A DNA stretch of 64,000 nucleotides from Nocardia mexicana NBRC 108244 (GTDB lineage: Bacteria; Actinomycetota; Actinomycetes; Mycobacteriales; Mycobacteriaceae): positions 62,001 through 126,000 of the forward strand of contig NZ_BDBV01000035.1 in the NCBI RefSeq assembly GCF_001613165.1. Direction: 5' to 3'. Of this stretch, positions 43,040 to 51,357 are shown piece after piece. Position numbers and translations under genes: made by a program. The notes beneath the pieces are model-generated. The model was not told where the DNA came from, made no database searches, and worked only from the letters and a program-made list of their open reading frames with translations. Position 1 is the first letter of the stretch; every line of letters begins with the position of its first letter.

Positions 43040-44095
43040 TCAGTGGTTTTCAGTGCCCGCGGTGGTGGGCAGGGTGAAGGCGGCGGTGCGGACGGTGTCG
43101 CCGTGCTTGAAATCCAGGAACAGCCGATACGTTCCGGGACCGGGCACGACCGTGTGGAAGGTGATCTCCGGCCCGGGAGCCGTGACGCCGTCGCCCGGTT
43201 CGCCGTTCGGGTGCACGTGGACGTAGGCGAGGTCGCCGCCGCGCAGCACCACCAGGTGGCCGTAGGCGGCGAGGTAGGGCTGCAGGTCGGTGACCGGCTC
43301 GCCGTCCTTGCGGACCGTCAGCGTGAGCAGTTGCCCCGCACCGGGAACCAGGTCGCCGTCGAGGGTGACCTCGTACTCGTCGACGACGGCGGTCCGCGTC
43401 GTCGCCGGGATGGGCCGCGGGTCGTAGGCGCCCGCCACCGCGAGATCCGCACCGAGGGTGAGGGTCCGGCCGAGGGCCGTGGGCTGGATATCGGTGAACA
43501 CCCGGTAGGCACCGGCCGCGGGCAGGTTCAGCCGCACCGCCCAGGTGCCGTCGGCGCCCAGTTCGGGGTGGACGTGCCAAAACCCGGTCAGCTCGCGCTG
43601 CACGACGATCAGGTGCAGGTCCCGGTCGTGCAGGCCGTCGTAGTCGGTGACGGGGCGGTTGTCCGGCCCCAGGATCCGGAACCGGAAGTCGATATCGCCA
43701 GGCTGCACGATCTGCTCAGCGAGCTGCAGCGTGTACCCGTCCTGAGTGATCTGCAGCCCGCCCGGCAGCCCGCCGCCGTGCCCGGCGTGAGCATCGTGCG
43801 CGCCGTGGGTTGGGTGCCCAGCGTGGGCCTCGTGCGCGCCATGGGCTGCGTGGTCACCCTGCGCTGCGTGGTCACCGTGGGCTGCGTGGTTGCCGTGGGT
43901 TGCGTGGTTGCCGTGGGTTGCGTGGTTGCCGTGGGTTGCGTGGTTGCCGTGGGTTGCGTGGTTGCCGTGGGTTGCGTGGTTGCCGTGGGCTGCGTGGTCG
44001 TCGCGGGTTGCGTGGTTGCCGTGGGCTCCTTGCTCGGTGTGGCCTGCGTGATCCGCGTGGGCGCCGTTGTGGGTGGTGTGGTTCTGGGTGGTCAT
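43040..44095 (-). CDS. Histidine-repeat protein with duplicated H-x-H-P domain
   Basis: 351 residues. The first 106 residues hold 31 histidines in a (G-N-H-A-T-H)n repeat, encoded by an 18-bp DNA repeat. Two similar beta domains follow: D-L-H-L-I-V with W173-H-V-H-P, and G-H-L-V-V-L with V292-H-V-H-P. The domains match those of the 21919 gene. There is no signal peptide, so it is apparently cytosolic, unlike that relative. I infer binding of copper or a similar metal by the repeat. A CsoR-type operator lies 44-62 bp upstream of the start, and the MFS gene lies about 110 bp downstream. Confidence 0.78.
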   Translation of the reverse strand: MTTQNHTTHNGAHADHAGHTEQGAHGNHATRDDHAAHGNHATHGNHATHGNHATHGNHATHGNHATHGNHAAHGDHAAQGDHAAHGAHEAHAGHPTHGAHDAHAGHGGGLPGGLQITQDGYTLQLAEQIVQPGDIDFRFRILGPDNRPVTDYDGLHDRDLHLIVVQRELTGFWHVHPELGADGTWAVRLNLPAAGAYRVFTDIQPTALGRTLTLGADLAVAGAYDPRPIPATTRTAVVDEYEVTLDGDLVPGAGQLLTLTVRKDGEPVTDLQPYLAAYGHLVVLRGGDLAYVHVHPNGEPGDGVTAPGPEITFHTVVPGPGTYRLFLDFKHGDTVRTAAFTLPTTAGTENH

Positions 44096-44138
44096 CGCTC
44101 CGGCCTTTCGATCTTCGTTCTTCCGACGAAGAGAAAGT

Positions 44139-44157
44139 TATACCCCTGGGGGGTATA
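44139..44157. promoter_or_regulatory. CsoR/RicR-type copper operator
   Basis: TATACCC and GGGTATA form a perfect 7-bp inverted repeat with a 5-bp spacer (CTGGG). This matches the ATACCC...GGGTAT core of operators bound by copper-sensing CsoR-family repressors. It sits just upstream of the His-repeat gene. No csoR gene is in the window, so the regulator is elsewhere. Confidence 0.65.
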
Positions 44158-44159
44158 TG

Positions 44160-44528
44160 ACAAGGCTGGCGAATCGTGACCTGCCTCACCGGTTGGGCGG
44201 TGAGCGGAGGTCGGCGCGATGCGGGGTCCTAGCTCGGCGACGAAGTGCCTATGGCAGCCAGGCGACAAACAGAGCTGCGGACCGCGACCCGCAGAAGAGG
44301 CTCGGTCAGTGAGGGAGCGGCGCCAGGTGATTGAAGGTCTGCGAATGCCACACCAGCGGCCTGCCGCCGCAAGTTTCGGTGGCGACGATGTGCCCGGCCG
44401 CCCGCACATGCGTCAGTGCCGGGATGTCAGCCGCAGCCGCGACCCGCCGGGCTCTAGCGGTGCCTGTCGCCGCGGTCAGGCGCTCGTGGTCGACTTCGTT
44501 CCGTTGCAGAGGGGCGAGAGCAACGACG
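44160..44528. other. Spacer without a confident gene
   Basis: Several open frames cover it (for example minus-strand 44306-44575), but the candidate starts lie inside a terminator hairpin or lack ribosome sites. The minus-strand frame has some protein-like character (T-G-T-A-R-A-R-R-V-A-A-A-A-D) and could be a decayed gene. I make no call. Confidence 0.4.
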
Positions 44529-44575
44529 ATGGGGGCCGCAGTCCGACATGGTGTATGTCGGACTGCGGCCCCCAT
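44529..44575. terminator. 21-bp perfect-stem terminator
   Basis: Two 21-bp arms (44529-44549 and 44555-44575; ATGGGGGCCGCAGTCCGACA plus one base) are exactly complementary around a 5-nt loop. They lie 58 bp after the dehydrogenase stop in the direction of its transcription. Confidence 0.75.
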
Positions 44576-44632
44576 GCCAGGGCTTCGGTCGAGGGGCCGC
44601 TGATCAGCGATGAATTGCTGCAGGGTGCAGGG

Positions 44633-45889
44633 TCAGGGAATGGCGACCGGACCGGCCACCGGCGCGGGGCCGTCGGCCCAGGTGTGGCCGGTCTCGCGCG
44701 GCGTGACGCCCTCTTCCGTCCAGACGGCCAGCAACTGCGCGACCTTGCTGTGCATGACGGTGCGGAGCCGGTCGAACGAGTTCTCCGGGTTGTCGTCGAC
44801 CTCGCCGAGCAGCAGCCACCACGCCCAGGCCACGGCCCCGGCATTGGCGACGAAGTCCGGCAGCACCGGGACGCCGCGGGCGGCGAGCATGGCCTCCGCC
44901 TCCGGTGTGGTCGCGGCGTTCGCGGCCTCGACGATGACGCGGGCGCGGACGTCGTAGGAGTTGTCCGGCGTGATCGCGTACGAGATCGCCGCCGGGACCA
45001 GGATGTCGACGTCGGCGGACAGGACCGCGTTGCGCGGCAGCTGTTCGATGCCCTCCGGCAGCCGGGTGCGGTCGATCTCGCCGTAGCCGTCGCGCAGGTC
45101 CAGCAGCGCCGGGATGTCCAGACCCGCGGCGCAGTGCAGGGTGCCCGCCGCATCGGCGACCGTCGTGACCTTCATCCCGGCCTCGTGCAGGTAGTAGGCG
45201 GCCGCCCCGCCCATGGTGCCGACACCCTGAATCGCGGCGGTCGTCTCGGCGGGCGGCCGGCCCCAGGAGACCGCGGCGGCGAGGCAGGCGTGCGCGACAC
45301 CGTAGCCGCCGATCACGTCGCCCAGCAGGAATCCGCCCTCGACCGCGGCGTTCAGCCCGTTTCGGACGCGTTCCAGCGTCGCGGCCGGGTCGTCGGCACG
45401 GCGGATCGCGGCGTGGTAGCTCTGGCCCAGGCCGAGCTTCTCGAAGACCTCGTCGATCAGGTGCTGCGGGACACCGAGGTCCTCCGCGGTCACCCAGTGC
45501 GCGTCGAGCCACGGGCGCATCGCCTCGCAGAAGCGCTGCAGCACGTCGACGGCGCGCGGGTCCTTGGGATCGAAGTCGATGCCGCCCTTCGCGCCGCCGA
45601 TCGGCAGGTCGAACGTGGCGGTCTTGTTGGCCATGCCGCGGGCGAGGTCCTCGACCTCGGTCAGGGTGCAGCCCGCGCGCATCCGGGTGCCGCCGGTGGC
45701 CAGTCCGGCGCGCAACGTGTGGACGACGAGATAGCCGACGGCGCCGGTCTGTGAGTCGTTCCACTGCAGCCGCATGTACGGCTCGGAACGGCGGATCGCG
45801 GGGGGAGCGGCAACGGCCGCGGGGATGGTCGGAACGGTCTGCGCGGTCACCTGCGGGGTGCCCCCAGCCGGGTTCTGCATCGTCGTCAC
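44633..45889 (-). CDS. Glu/Leu/Phe/Val dehydrogenase family protein
   Basis: 418 residues from GTG 45889, which has GAGGAGG nine bases upstream (ATG 45880 also in frame). The dimerisation/catalytic domain holds the catalytic lysine motif P-I-G-G-A-K-G-G-I near 97-105. The NAD domain carries G-V-G-T-M-G-G near 224. The enzyme oxidatively deaminates an amino acid to a 2-oxo acid, or the reverse. A length near 420 is typical of hexameric GDH. It is divergent from a LysR gene 257 bp away, which may control it, and ends in a strong terminator. Confidence 0.85.
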   Translation of the reverse strand: MTTMQNPAGGTPQVTAQTVPTIPAAVAAPPAIRRSEPYMRLQWNDSQTGAVGYLVVHTLRAGLATGGTRMRAGCTLTEVEDLARGMANKTATFDLPIGGAKGGIDFDPKDPRAVDVLQRFCEAMRPWLDAHWVTAEDLGVPQHLIDEVFEKLGLGQSYHAAIRRADDPAATLERVRNGLNAAVEGGFLLGDVIGGYGVAHACLAAAVSWGRPPAETTAAIQGVGTMGGAAAYYLHEAGMKVTTVADAAGTLHCAAGLDIPALLDLRDGYGEIDRTRLPEGIEQLPRNAVLSADVDILVPAAISYAITPDNSYDVRARVIVEAANAATTPEAEAMLAARGVPVLPDFVANAGAVAWAWWLLLGEVDDNPENSFDRLRTVMHSKVAQLLAVWTEEGVTPRETGHTWADGPAPVAGPVAIP

Positions 45890-46146
45890 GGCGATCTACC
45901 TCCTCTGCGTCGTCGTTCCGGCCACCACCGATCACAGGGAATCGCCTCCGGTCGCGCGATCCCGTCCGGTCCCTGTCGTTTCCGGTCGGTGGCTCGCGTC
46001 CGGTGCCACCAGCCTGCGGTTAAACCTGTCTTCCCGTCTATTTACGGTTCTTTCACGGACGTGTTCACCGATCCTGAACAACGCCGCGTCCGCCCCGCCC
46101 CGGCTCCGCAAGCTTCGCCTTGCATACCCCAATTAGGCTCGGTGCC

Positions 46147-47145
46147 ATGGATCTGTCGCTCCCCCGCCTTCGAATGCTGCGTGAGCTGCGTCGGCGCGGC
46201 ACGATCACGGCGGCCGCGAGCGCGCTGCACTACACCGCCTCGGCAGTCTCCCAGCAACTCGCGCAGCTGGAACGCGATGTCGGCACCCGGCTGTTCGAGC
46301 GACGGGGGCGCCGGGTCCAGCTCACCGACGTCGGGGTGCTGCTCGCCGAGCATGCGGAGGAGATTCTCGCCTCGGTCGAGCGCGCGACCCAGGCCCTCGA
46401 GGAGGCGGGCGAGTCGGTGACGGCGAAGCTCACCGCGGGGGTGTGGGCCTCGGTGGCATCCGGCCTGCTACCGGACGCGCTGACCGCCCTCGCGCGCACC
46501 CATCCGGGCATTCTGGTGCGGACGCGGGAACTCCCGCCGGAGGCGACGGCCGCGGCGGTCCGCGACGGTGCGCTGGACCTGTCGTTCGTGATCGACTACT
46601 CGAACTATCCGACGACCTGGGACCGCGGCCTGGAGCGCGCGGTCATCGCCGTCGAACGGATCTACGCGGCCGTCCCGGCCGGTGCGGTACCGGCGGCCAG
46701 CGTGACGCTGGCCGAACTGGCCGAGCACCCGTGGATCGTCGCGCCCGCCCATTCGCACTTCGGGCATTCGGCGCGACTGGCGTTCCAATCCGTCGGGCTC
46801 GCACCGCGGATCCACCACGAGGTGGAGGAACAGGCGACCGCGATGGCGATGGTCGCGGCCGGACTGGGCGTGACGCTGGTGTCCGACCTCGGGCTGGCGT
46901 TGCGCCCGGCGGGGGTGGACATCGTCGTACTCGGCGACGTGCTCACCCGGACCGTGTCGCTGGCCTACCGCACGAATACGGCGCGGCGCGCCGCGCTGCT
47001 GATCGTCGTGGACGCGATCCGCACCGCCGCTGCGGAGAAGGGGCTGGGCGCCGACACCGCCTTATCCGCCCCGGCCGATGTCGAGACCGTGCCGTCCCCG
47101 CCGGACCCGCTCGGGGTGGCCGACGGGGGGCTCGGTCTCGGCTGA
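46147..47145 (+). CDS. LysR-family transcriptional regulator
   Basis: 332 residues from ATG 46147. The N-terminal HTH (L-R-M-L-R-E-L-R-R-R-G-T-I-T-A-A-A-S-A-L-H-Y-T) is standard LysR. The substrate domain has two alpha/beta subdomains with the usual hinge. It is divergent from the amino-acid dehydrogenase and likely activates or represses it in response to an amino acid or 2-oxo acid (inference). It converges with the methyltransferase gene. Confidence 0.87.
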   Translation: MDLSLPRLRMLRELRRRGTITAAASALHYTASAVSQQLAQLERDVGTRLFERRGRRVQLTDVGVLLAEHAEEILASVERATQALEEAGESVTAKLTAGVWASVASGLLPDALTALARTHPGILVRTRELPPEATAAAVRDGALDLSFVIDYSNYPTTWDRGLERAVIAVERIYAAVPAGAVPAASVTLAELAEHPWIVAPAHSHFGHSARLAFQSVGLAPRIHHEVEEQATAMAMVAAGLGVTLVSDLGLALRPAGVDIVVLGDVLTRTVSLAYRTNTARRAALLIVVDAIRTAAAEKGLGADTALSAPADVETVPSPPDPLGVADGGLGLG

Positions 47146-47166
47146 CAGTTTCCCTTGGGGCGCAGC

Positions 47167-48045
47167 CTATTTCTGCGCGGTGAGGTACGCGGTCGCCGCG
47201 GACATGTGCTCGGCTTCCGCGGGCAGTTCGGGGACCGGCTGGTGGTAGTGCGTGGCCAGGTCCGCCACGCTGTCGGCCCGGACCGACCAGCCGTGCTCGG
47301 ACAGCCACTGCGCCGGATCCGCGCGATCGTCGTCGTAGAACAGCTCGGAGACGTCGAGGTCGCCGAACGGATTCCTGTCGAACTGGGCCTGTTCGATCGC
47401 CGAGAACCGCGCGAGGTCGGGCCGCCCGGTGAAGCACTCCACCGATACCCGGCTGCCCGGCGCCGACAGGGCATCGATGCGTTCGAACAGCGAATCCTGC
47501 GCCGCACCAGGCAGATACGGCAGCAGCCCTTCGGCCGACCACGCCGTAGGCAGGTCGGGATCGAAGCCCGCGGCGGCGAGCGCGCCAGGCCAGTCGTCGC
47601 GCAGATCGACCGGTACCGAACGCAATTCGACTCCGGGGGCGATGCCGTGGTCGGCCAGTACGCGCTGCTTGAACTCCAGCACCTTGGGCTGATCGATCTC
47701 GTACAGCGTGCCGCCCGCGGGCCACTGCAGGCGATACGCCCGCGCGTCCAGCCCGGAGGCCACGATCACCGCCTGCCGGATCCCGGCATCCGTTGCCGCG
47801 CCGAAGAATTCGTCGAAGAACGTGGTCCGGAGACCGATCATCCGGAGCACCGGCCCGTCGGTCGGCGGATCGTCGATCGTCTCGATGAAGTGCGGATCAC
47901 CGGCGGCCTCGACGAACAGCCGGGCGCAGTCGTCGCGGATCATGGCGTCGGTCCGGGCGGTTTCGATCGCCCGGAAGGTCGCCACCCCCAGTGCCGTCGC
48001 GCCCACGCTGCTGACGATGTCCCAGGTGTCTCCGTCGGTTCGCAC
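47167..48045 (-). CDS. Class I SAM-dependent methyltransferase (PPM1/LCMT-like)
   Basis: 292 residues from GTG 48045, supported by GAGGGAA upstream; the frame is open to 48189 without a better start. The SAM site is V-I-V-A-S-G-L-D-A-R-A-Y-R-L, the signature of the actinobacterial PF04072 methyltransferases. The segment E-I-D-Q-P-K-V-L-E-F-K follows as in that family, and A-E-G-L-L-P-Y-L later. Substrate unknown, possibly a small carboxylate or lipid-linked molecule. Stand-alone gene. Confidence 0.85.
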   Translation of the reverse strand: MRTDGDTWDIVSSVGATALGVATFRAIETARTDAMIRDDCARLFVEAAGDPHFIETIDDPPTDGPVLRMIGLRTTFFDEFFGAATDAGIRQAVIVASGLDARAYRLQWPAGGTLYEIDQPKVLEFKQRVLADHGIAPGVELRSVPVDLRDDWPGALAAAGFDPDLPTAWSAEGLLPYLPGAAQDSLFERIDALSAPGSRVSVECFTGRPDLARFSAIEQAQFDRNPFGDLDVSELFYDDDRADPAQWLSEHGWSVRADSVADLATHYHQPVPELPAEAEHMSAATAYLTAQK

Positions 48046-48395
48046 TTCGGTTCCCTCGATTCCGGTGTCGGGCTCGATAGTTCGGCGGCGACCGGTCGGT
48101 TCGCGCCACAATCCAGCGTAGGCGTCCCGATGATCTAGGTACAGGGTCTTCCGGTGGGCAAATCCGTTGCAGCTAAAAGGGATTCGCACAAATAGAACAA
48201 ATGGGACGACAGTGTTTCGGATGGCTGAAAGTCGCCAGTGCAGCCTCGGTCCGAGTGCGGCGACGGGTGCGGGCGTAGCGTTCGCGGGCGTACCGGCGAT
48301 GTACCGGGAAGATCATCGTGGCTTGCGGCAGTCCGCGCGGCCATCGTGACCTGCGTATCCGCGTGAGGTCGGGAACCGAGGCGAAGGGTTGCAGT
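48046..48395. other. Divergent spacer between methyltransferase and secreted-protein genes
   Basis: 350 bp. Open frames are short and lack ribosome sites; I see no repeat or obvious operator. It probably holds the promoters of both neighbours. Confidence 0.45.
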
Positions 48396-48869
48396 ATGTC
48401 GAAGAGGAAGCTCGGCACGGCGTCGGCCGTCGTCGCCGTCGCGATCGCGGCACTGGTCGGCGCGAGTGCGCCCGCCACGGCGTCGAACTACATTCCGGTC
48501 AGCCTGCCGATGACCTCCACCGGCGTGCACGGGCTCGGGTGCGCGGGCGAGGTGTGGGGTCAGGGCAATGTCTATCCGGACGGTGACGTTCCGGGAACGG
48601 TCGATCTGCAGCTGAAGGGCTGGCTGAAGGTGTTCGGCGTGCCTGCCCCGTGGTGTTCGGTCACCGCGGTGGTGAACTGGCACAACCTCGACACCGGGGC
48701 CTCCGGTTCGGGTTCGGTCTTCCTCGGCAGCGGCAACGGTTTCCCGTTCTGGTGGGGCGGACCGCAACTCGGCAACGTGCGGCTGGTCACCGGGCCCGGC
48801 CAGGTGACCTTCACCCTCGACACCGATCTTCCGCACAGCCAGAGTGTGACGACTTTCGCCGTATATTGA
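48396..48869 (+). CDS. Small secreted protein of unknown function
   Basis: 157 residues from ATG 48396 (GAAGGG upstream). The signal peptide runs to about residue 30 (A-P-A-T-A-S). The mature part has two cysteines (about 51 and 86) likely paired, many aromatic and glycine residues (G-F-P-F-W-W-G-G) and a beta-rich look. This resembles small secreted actinobacterial proteins of the mycobacterial/nocardial surface, but I do not recognise a named family. The 3' end, including the stop, lies in a 43-bp tandem repeat. Confidence 0.65.
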   Translation: MSKRKLGTASAVVAVAIAALVGASAPATASNYIPVSLPMTSTGVHGLGCAGEVWGQGNVYPDGDVPGTVDLQLKGWLKVFGVPAPWCSVTAVVNWHNLDTGASGSGSVFLGSGNGFPFWWGGPQLGNVRLVTGPGQVTFTLDTDLPHSQSVTTFAVY

Positions 48870-48966
48870 GCGGCGAGACAGCCAGAGTGTGACGACGTTC
48901 GCCGTATATTGAGCGGCGAGACAGCCCGAGCGTGACGACGTTCGCCGTGTACTGAGCGGCGAGTCC
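48838..48966. repeat. Three 43-bp tandem repeats at the 3' end of the secreted-protein gene
   Basis: Copies start at 48838, 48881 and 48924. Each reads G-C-C-C/A-G-A-G-type DNA that would encode Q-S-V-T-T-F-A-V-Y and a stop; only the first copy is read in frame as the real C-terminus. Confidence 0.8.
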
Positions 48967-49009
48967 CCCTTCGTCCGAGCACGGATCCCGGCCGGTATCT
49001 TTCTCCGGT

Positions 49010-49936
49010 ATGGCACCACCGTCGGAGTTCGTCGACCTCGCCGCGAGCGTGAACAACTGGGGGCGTTGGGGTTCCGAGGACGAGATCGGGACGCTCAATC
49101 TCGTCACCGACGACGTGGTGCGGGCCGCGGCGGCCTGCGTGCGGAGCGGGCGCCGGGTGCCACTGGCGGTCCCGCTGAGTCACAAGGGTATTCAGACCGG
49201 CATGATCAAGGGCCGGGTGAATCCGCTGCACAGCATGGTCGCGGTGAACCGGGAGCTGTTCGGGCCGGGAACCGTGGCCGTGAGCGACGACGTGGTGACC
49301 CTCGGCCTGCAGGCCGGAACCCACTGGGACGCGTGGACGCACGTCTCGTACGAGGGACGGATCTACAACGGGCGGCCCGCCGACAGCATCACCGCGCACG
49401 ACGGGGCCGCCTTCAGCGGGATGGAGAAGGCGCTGCACGTGGTGTCGCGCGGTGTGCTGCTCGATGTGGCGGCCGCGCGCGGCGTGGACCGGCTCGCGGG
49501 GGATCACGCGGTGACACCGGACGATCTGGCCGCGGCGGAGGAATTCGGACGGGTGCGGGTGCGGGCCGGTGACGTGGTGCTGGTCCGGACCGGGCAGATG
49601 CGGCTGTTCCTCGCGGGCGACCGCACCGGGTACGCGATGCCGTCGCCGGGCCTTTCGGTGCGCTGCCCGCGATGGTTCCACGCCCGCGATGTCGCGGCCG
49701 TCGCCAACGACACCTTGACGTTCGAGATCATGCCGCCGGAGATCGAGAACCTCTGGCTGGCCGTGCACGCGCTGCACCTGGTGGAGATGGGAATGCTGCA
49801 GGGGCAGAACTGGAATCTGGAGGAGCTGTCCGCGACATGCGCGGAGGAGGGACGATACGAATTCTTCCTGTCCGCGATGCCGGAACCGTTCGTGGGTGCC
49901 ACCGGGACACCCGTTGCGCCCGTGGCGATCCTGTAG
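49010..49936 (+). CDS. Cyclase-family protein (kynurenine formamidase-like)
   Basis: 308 residues. The metal motif G-T-H-W-D-A-W-T-H (near 103-111) is the H-x-x-x-D-x-x-x-H-like signature of PF04199, which includes kynurenine formamidase and polyketide cyclases. W-G-x-x-D-E-I-G-T-L-N near the N-terminus is the usual opening of the bacterial branch. The family hydrolyses amides or lactones. The gene converges with the PucR-type regulator, with 3 bp between stops. Confidence 0.82.
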   Translation: MAPPSEFVDLAASVNNWGRWGSEDEIGTLNLVTDDVVRAAAACVRSGRRVPLAVPLSHKGIQTGMIKGRVNPLHSMVAVNRELFGPGTVAVSDDVVTLGLQAGTHWDAWTHVSYEGRIYNGRPADSITAHDGAAFSGMEKALHVVSRGVLLDVAAARGVDRLAGDHAVTPDDLAAAEEFGRVRVRAGDVVLVRTGQMRLFLAGDRTGYAMPSPGLSVRCPRWFHARDVAAVANDTLTFEIMPPEIENLWLAVHALHLVEMGMLQGQNWNLEELSATCAEEGRYEFFLSAMPEPFVGATGTPVAPVAIL

Positions 49937-49939
49937 CGC

Positions 49940-51226
49940 CTAGGCTCCCCGGCGATCGGTATTGCGGTAGGTGCGCGCGACCAGCGCGGCGCGCAGGTAC
50001 CACAGCCCGTACACCTCCGCCGGATCGAGGCCGGTCAGCTGGCCGATCCGCCGGAGCCGATAGTCGACCGTATTCGTGTGCACATGCATGGCGCGCGCCG
50101 TGCGCCGCCGGTTGAAGTTGTTGCCGATGTGCCGCTGCAGCGTTTCGAGCATCTCGGGATGCCGGTCGAGCGGATCCAGCAGCCGCGCAAGGCTTTCGCG
50201 GCCGGGGCCGGGCCGGGTCAGCTGGAACTCGAGCGCCAGATCGTTGAACCGGTACAGCCCGGGGGCGCACTGCAGCCGCTGCACCATGTCCAGGAGTTCG
50301 TGAGCCTGATTGGCGGCGTGCGGAATTCGCTCGGGATCGGATTGCGCGACGGTCACGGTGACCGGGGCATCGGCCGCGCGGGACAGCTGACCCACCAACT
50401 CGTCGAGATCGCACCCGTGCGCGGTGACCGGCAGCAGCACCGTCCCACCGTCGATCGAGAGCAGCGACAGCGCCGTCTCGTCGCAGCGGGTCGCGAGCTC
50501 GGCCTGCAGCCGCCGGAGCTTGCGGCGGGCGACGACCCGGGCGTTCAACCGGAGATTCTGCTCGTCCGCGTGCTTGCCGATCGCCACCGCGAGCACGTGA
50601 TACGAATTCGCGATCTCGACGCCGCACTCGCGGGCCATGACCGTGGTGGAGCGGCCGCTCAGCAGCGCGGTGGTGAGCGTGTGCACGGCGGTGTGGTGTT
50701 CACCGGCCACGGCGCGCAGTTCGTGGAAGTAGGCCGTCGACACCGTCGAGGTCATGGTGTCCAGCATGTCGACGACGAGCCGGGCGCCGTTCATGAGGCT
50801 GTCGAAATCCGCTGTGGTGAGCGCGAGTGTCGATTCGTCCGCCGCGCTGCCGGGCGGGCGGAACTTCGACGCCGCCGCGGTGACGACCATATCGAAGCCG
50901 ATCTTGAATCCCTCGTGGATGGCGTGGTGAATGGTGTGGATCGGGATGCCCTCCCGCGCCCACTGCCTCGCCGCCTCCTGCAGATATTCGATCTTCTCGG
51001 GGATATTTCGCCCGTCGAGCATGCTGGTCGCCAGCTCCAGGCAGGTGCGGGTGATCGCGGTGACATCACCGCGCAGGGCGTCGCCGGGCAGCGTCCCGCA
51101 CGGCGCGACATTGTCGATGAAATGCCGGACCATCTGCCGCGACAGCTTGGGCACGTCCCGCAGTGCCGACGACATCGGACTGCCCGAGATCGTCAGGCTC
51201 GATCGAACCTGGGGATAGACTCTCAT
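49940..51226 (-). CDS. PucR/CdaR-type transcriptional regulator
   Basis: 428 residues from ATG 51226. The last 60 residues carry the PucR C-terminal HTH (N-R-R-R-T-A-R-A-M-H-V-H-T-N-T-V-D-Y-R-L-R-R-I). The middle has a degenerate GGDEF-like region and the N-terminal half a helical sensory domain with many histidines (H-T-I-H-H-A-I-H-E-G). The family activates catabolic or secondary genes. Its target is unknown; the neighbouring lipase operon is a candidate. Confidence 0.82.
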   Translation of the reverse strand: MRVYPQVRSSLTISGSPMSSALRDVPKLSRQMVRHFIDNVAPCGTLPGDALRGDVTAITRTCLELATSMLDGRNIPEKIEYLQEAARQWAREGIPIHTIHHAIHEGFKIGFDMVVTAAASKFRPPGSAADESTLALTTADFDSLMNGARLVVDMLDTMTSTVSTAYFHELRAVAGEHHTAVHTLTTALLSGRSTTVMARECGVEIANSYHVLAVAIGKHADEQNLRLNARVVARRKLRRLQAELATRCDETALSLLSIDGGTVLLPVTAHGCDLDELVGQLSRAADAPVTVTVAQSDPERIPHAANQAHELLDMVQRLQCAPGLYRFNDLALEFQLTRPGPGRESLARLLDPLDRHPEMLETLQRHIGNNFNRRRTARAMHVHTNTVDYRLRRIGQLTGLDPAEVYGLWYLRAALVARTYRNTDRRGA

Positions 51227-51357
51227 AGCGTTTCCTTCCACCCCCGCTTTCCTCCAGCTATCGAACGTTAACCGCGGCGATCGATGCCGCGAGGCGCTCT
51301 CGGGGCTTGCTGGAATCTCGGTCGGGTAGCGCGATGAGCATTGGTGTTCACCACAAT

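Noticed and set aside
44306-44575. Possible 89-aa protein on the minus strand, weakly toxin-like (PIN) in its C-terminal half
   Set aside because: The ATG lies in a 21-bp terminator stem, and the resemblance is too weak to name; left as unassigned spacer.
44219-45754. 511-codon plus-strand open frame
   Set aside because: It runs opposite the well-supported amino-acid dehydrogenase and through its terminator; composition is Arg/Asp/Gly-rich with no domain.
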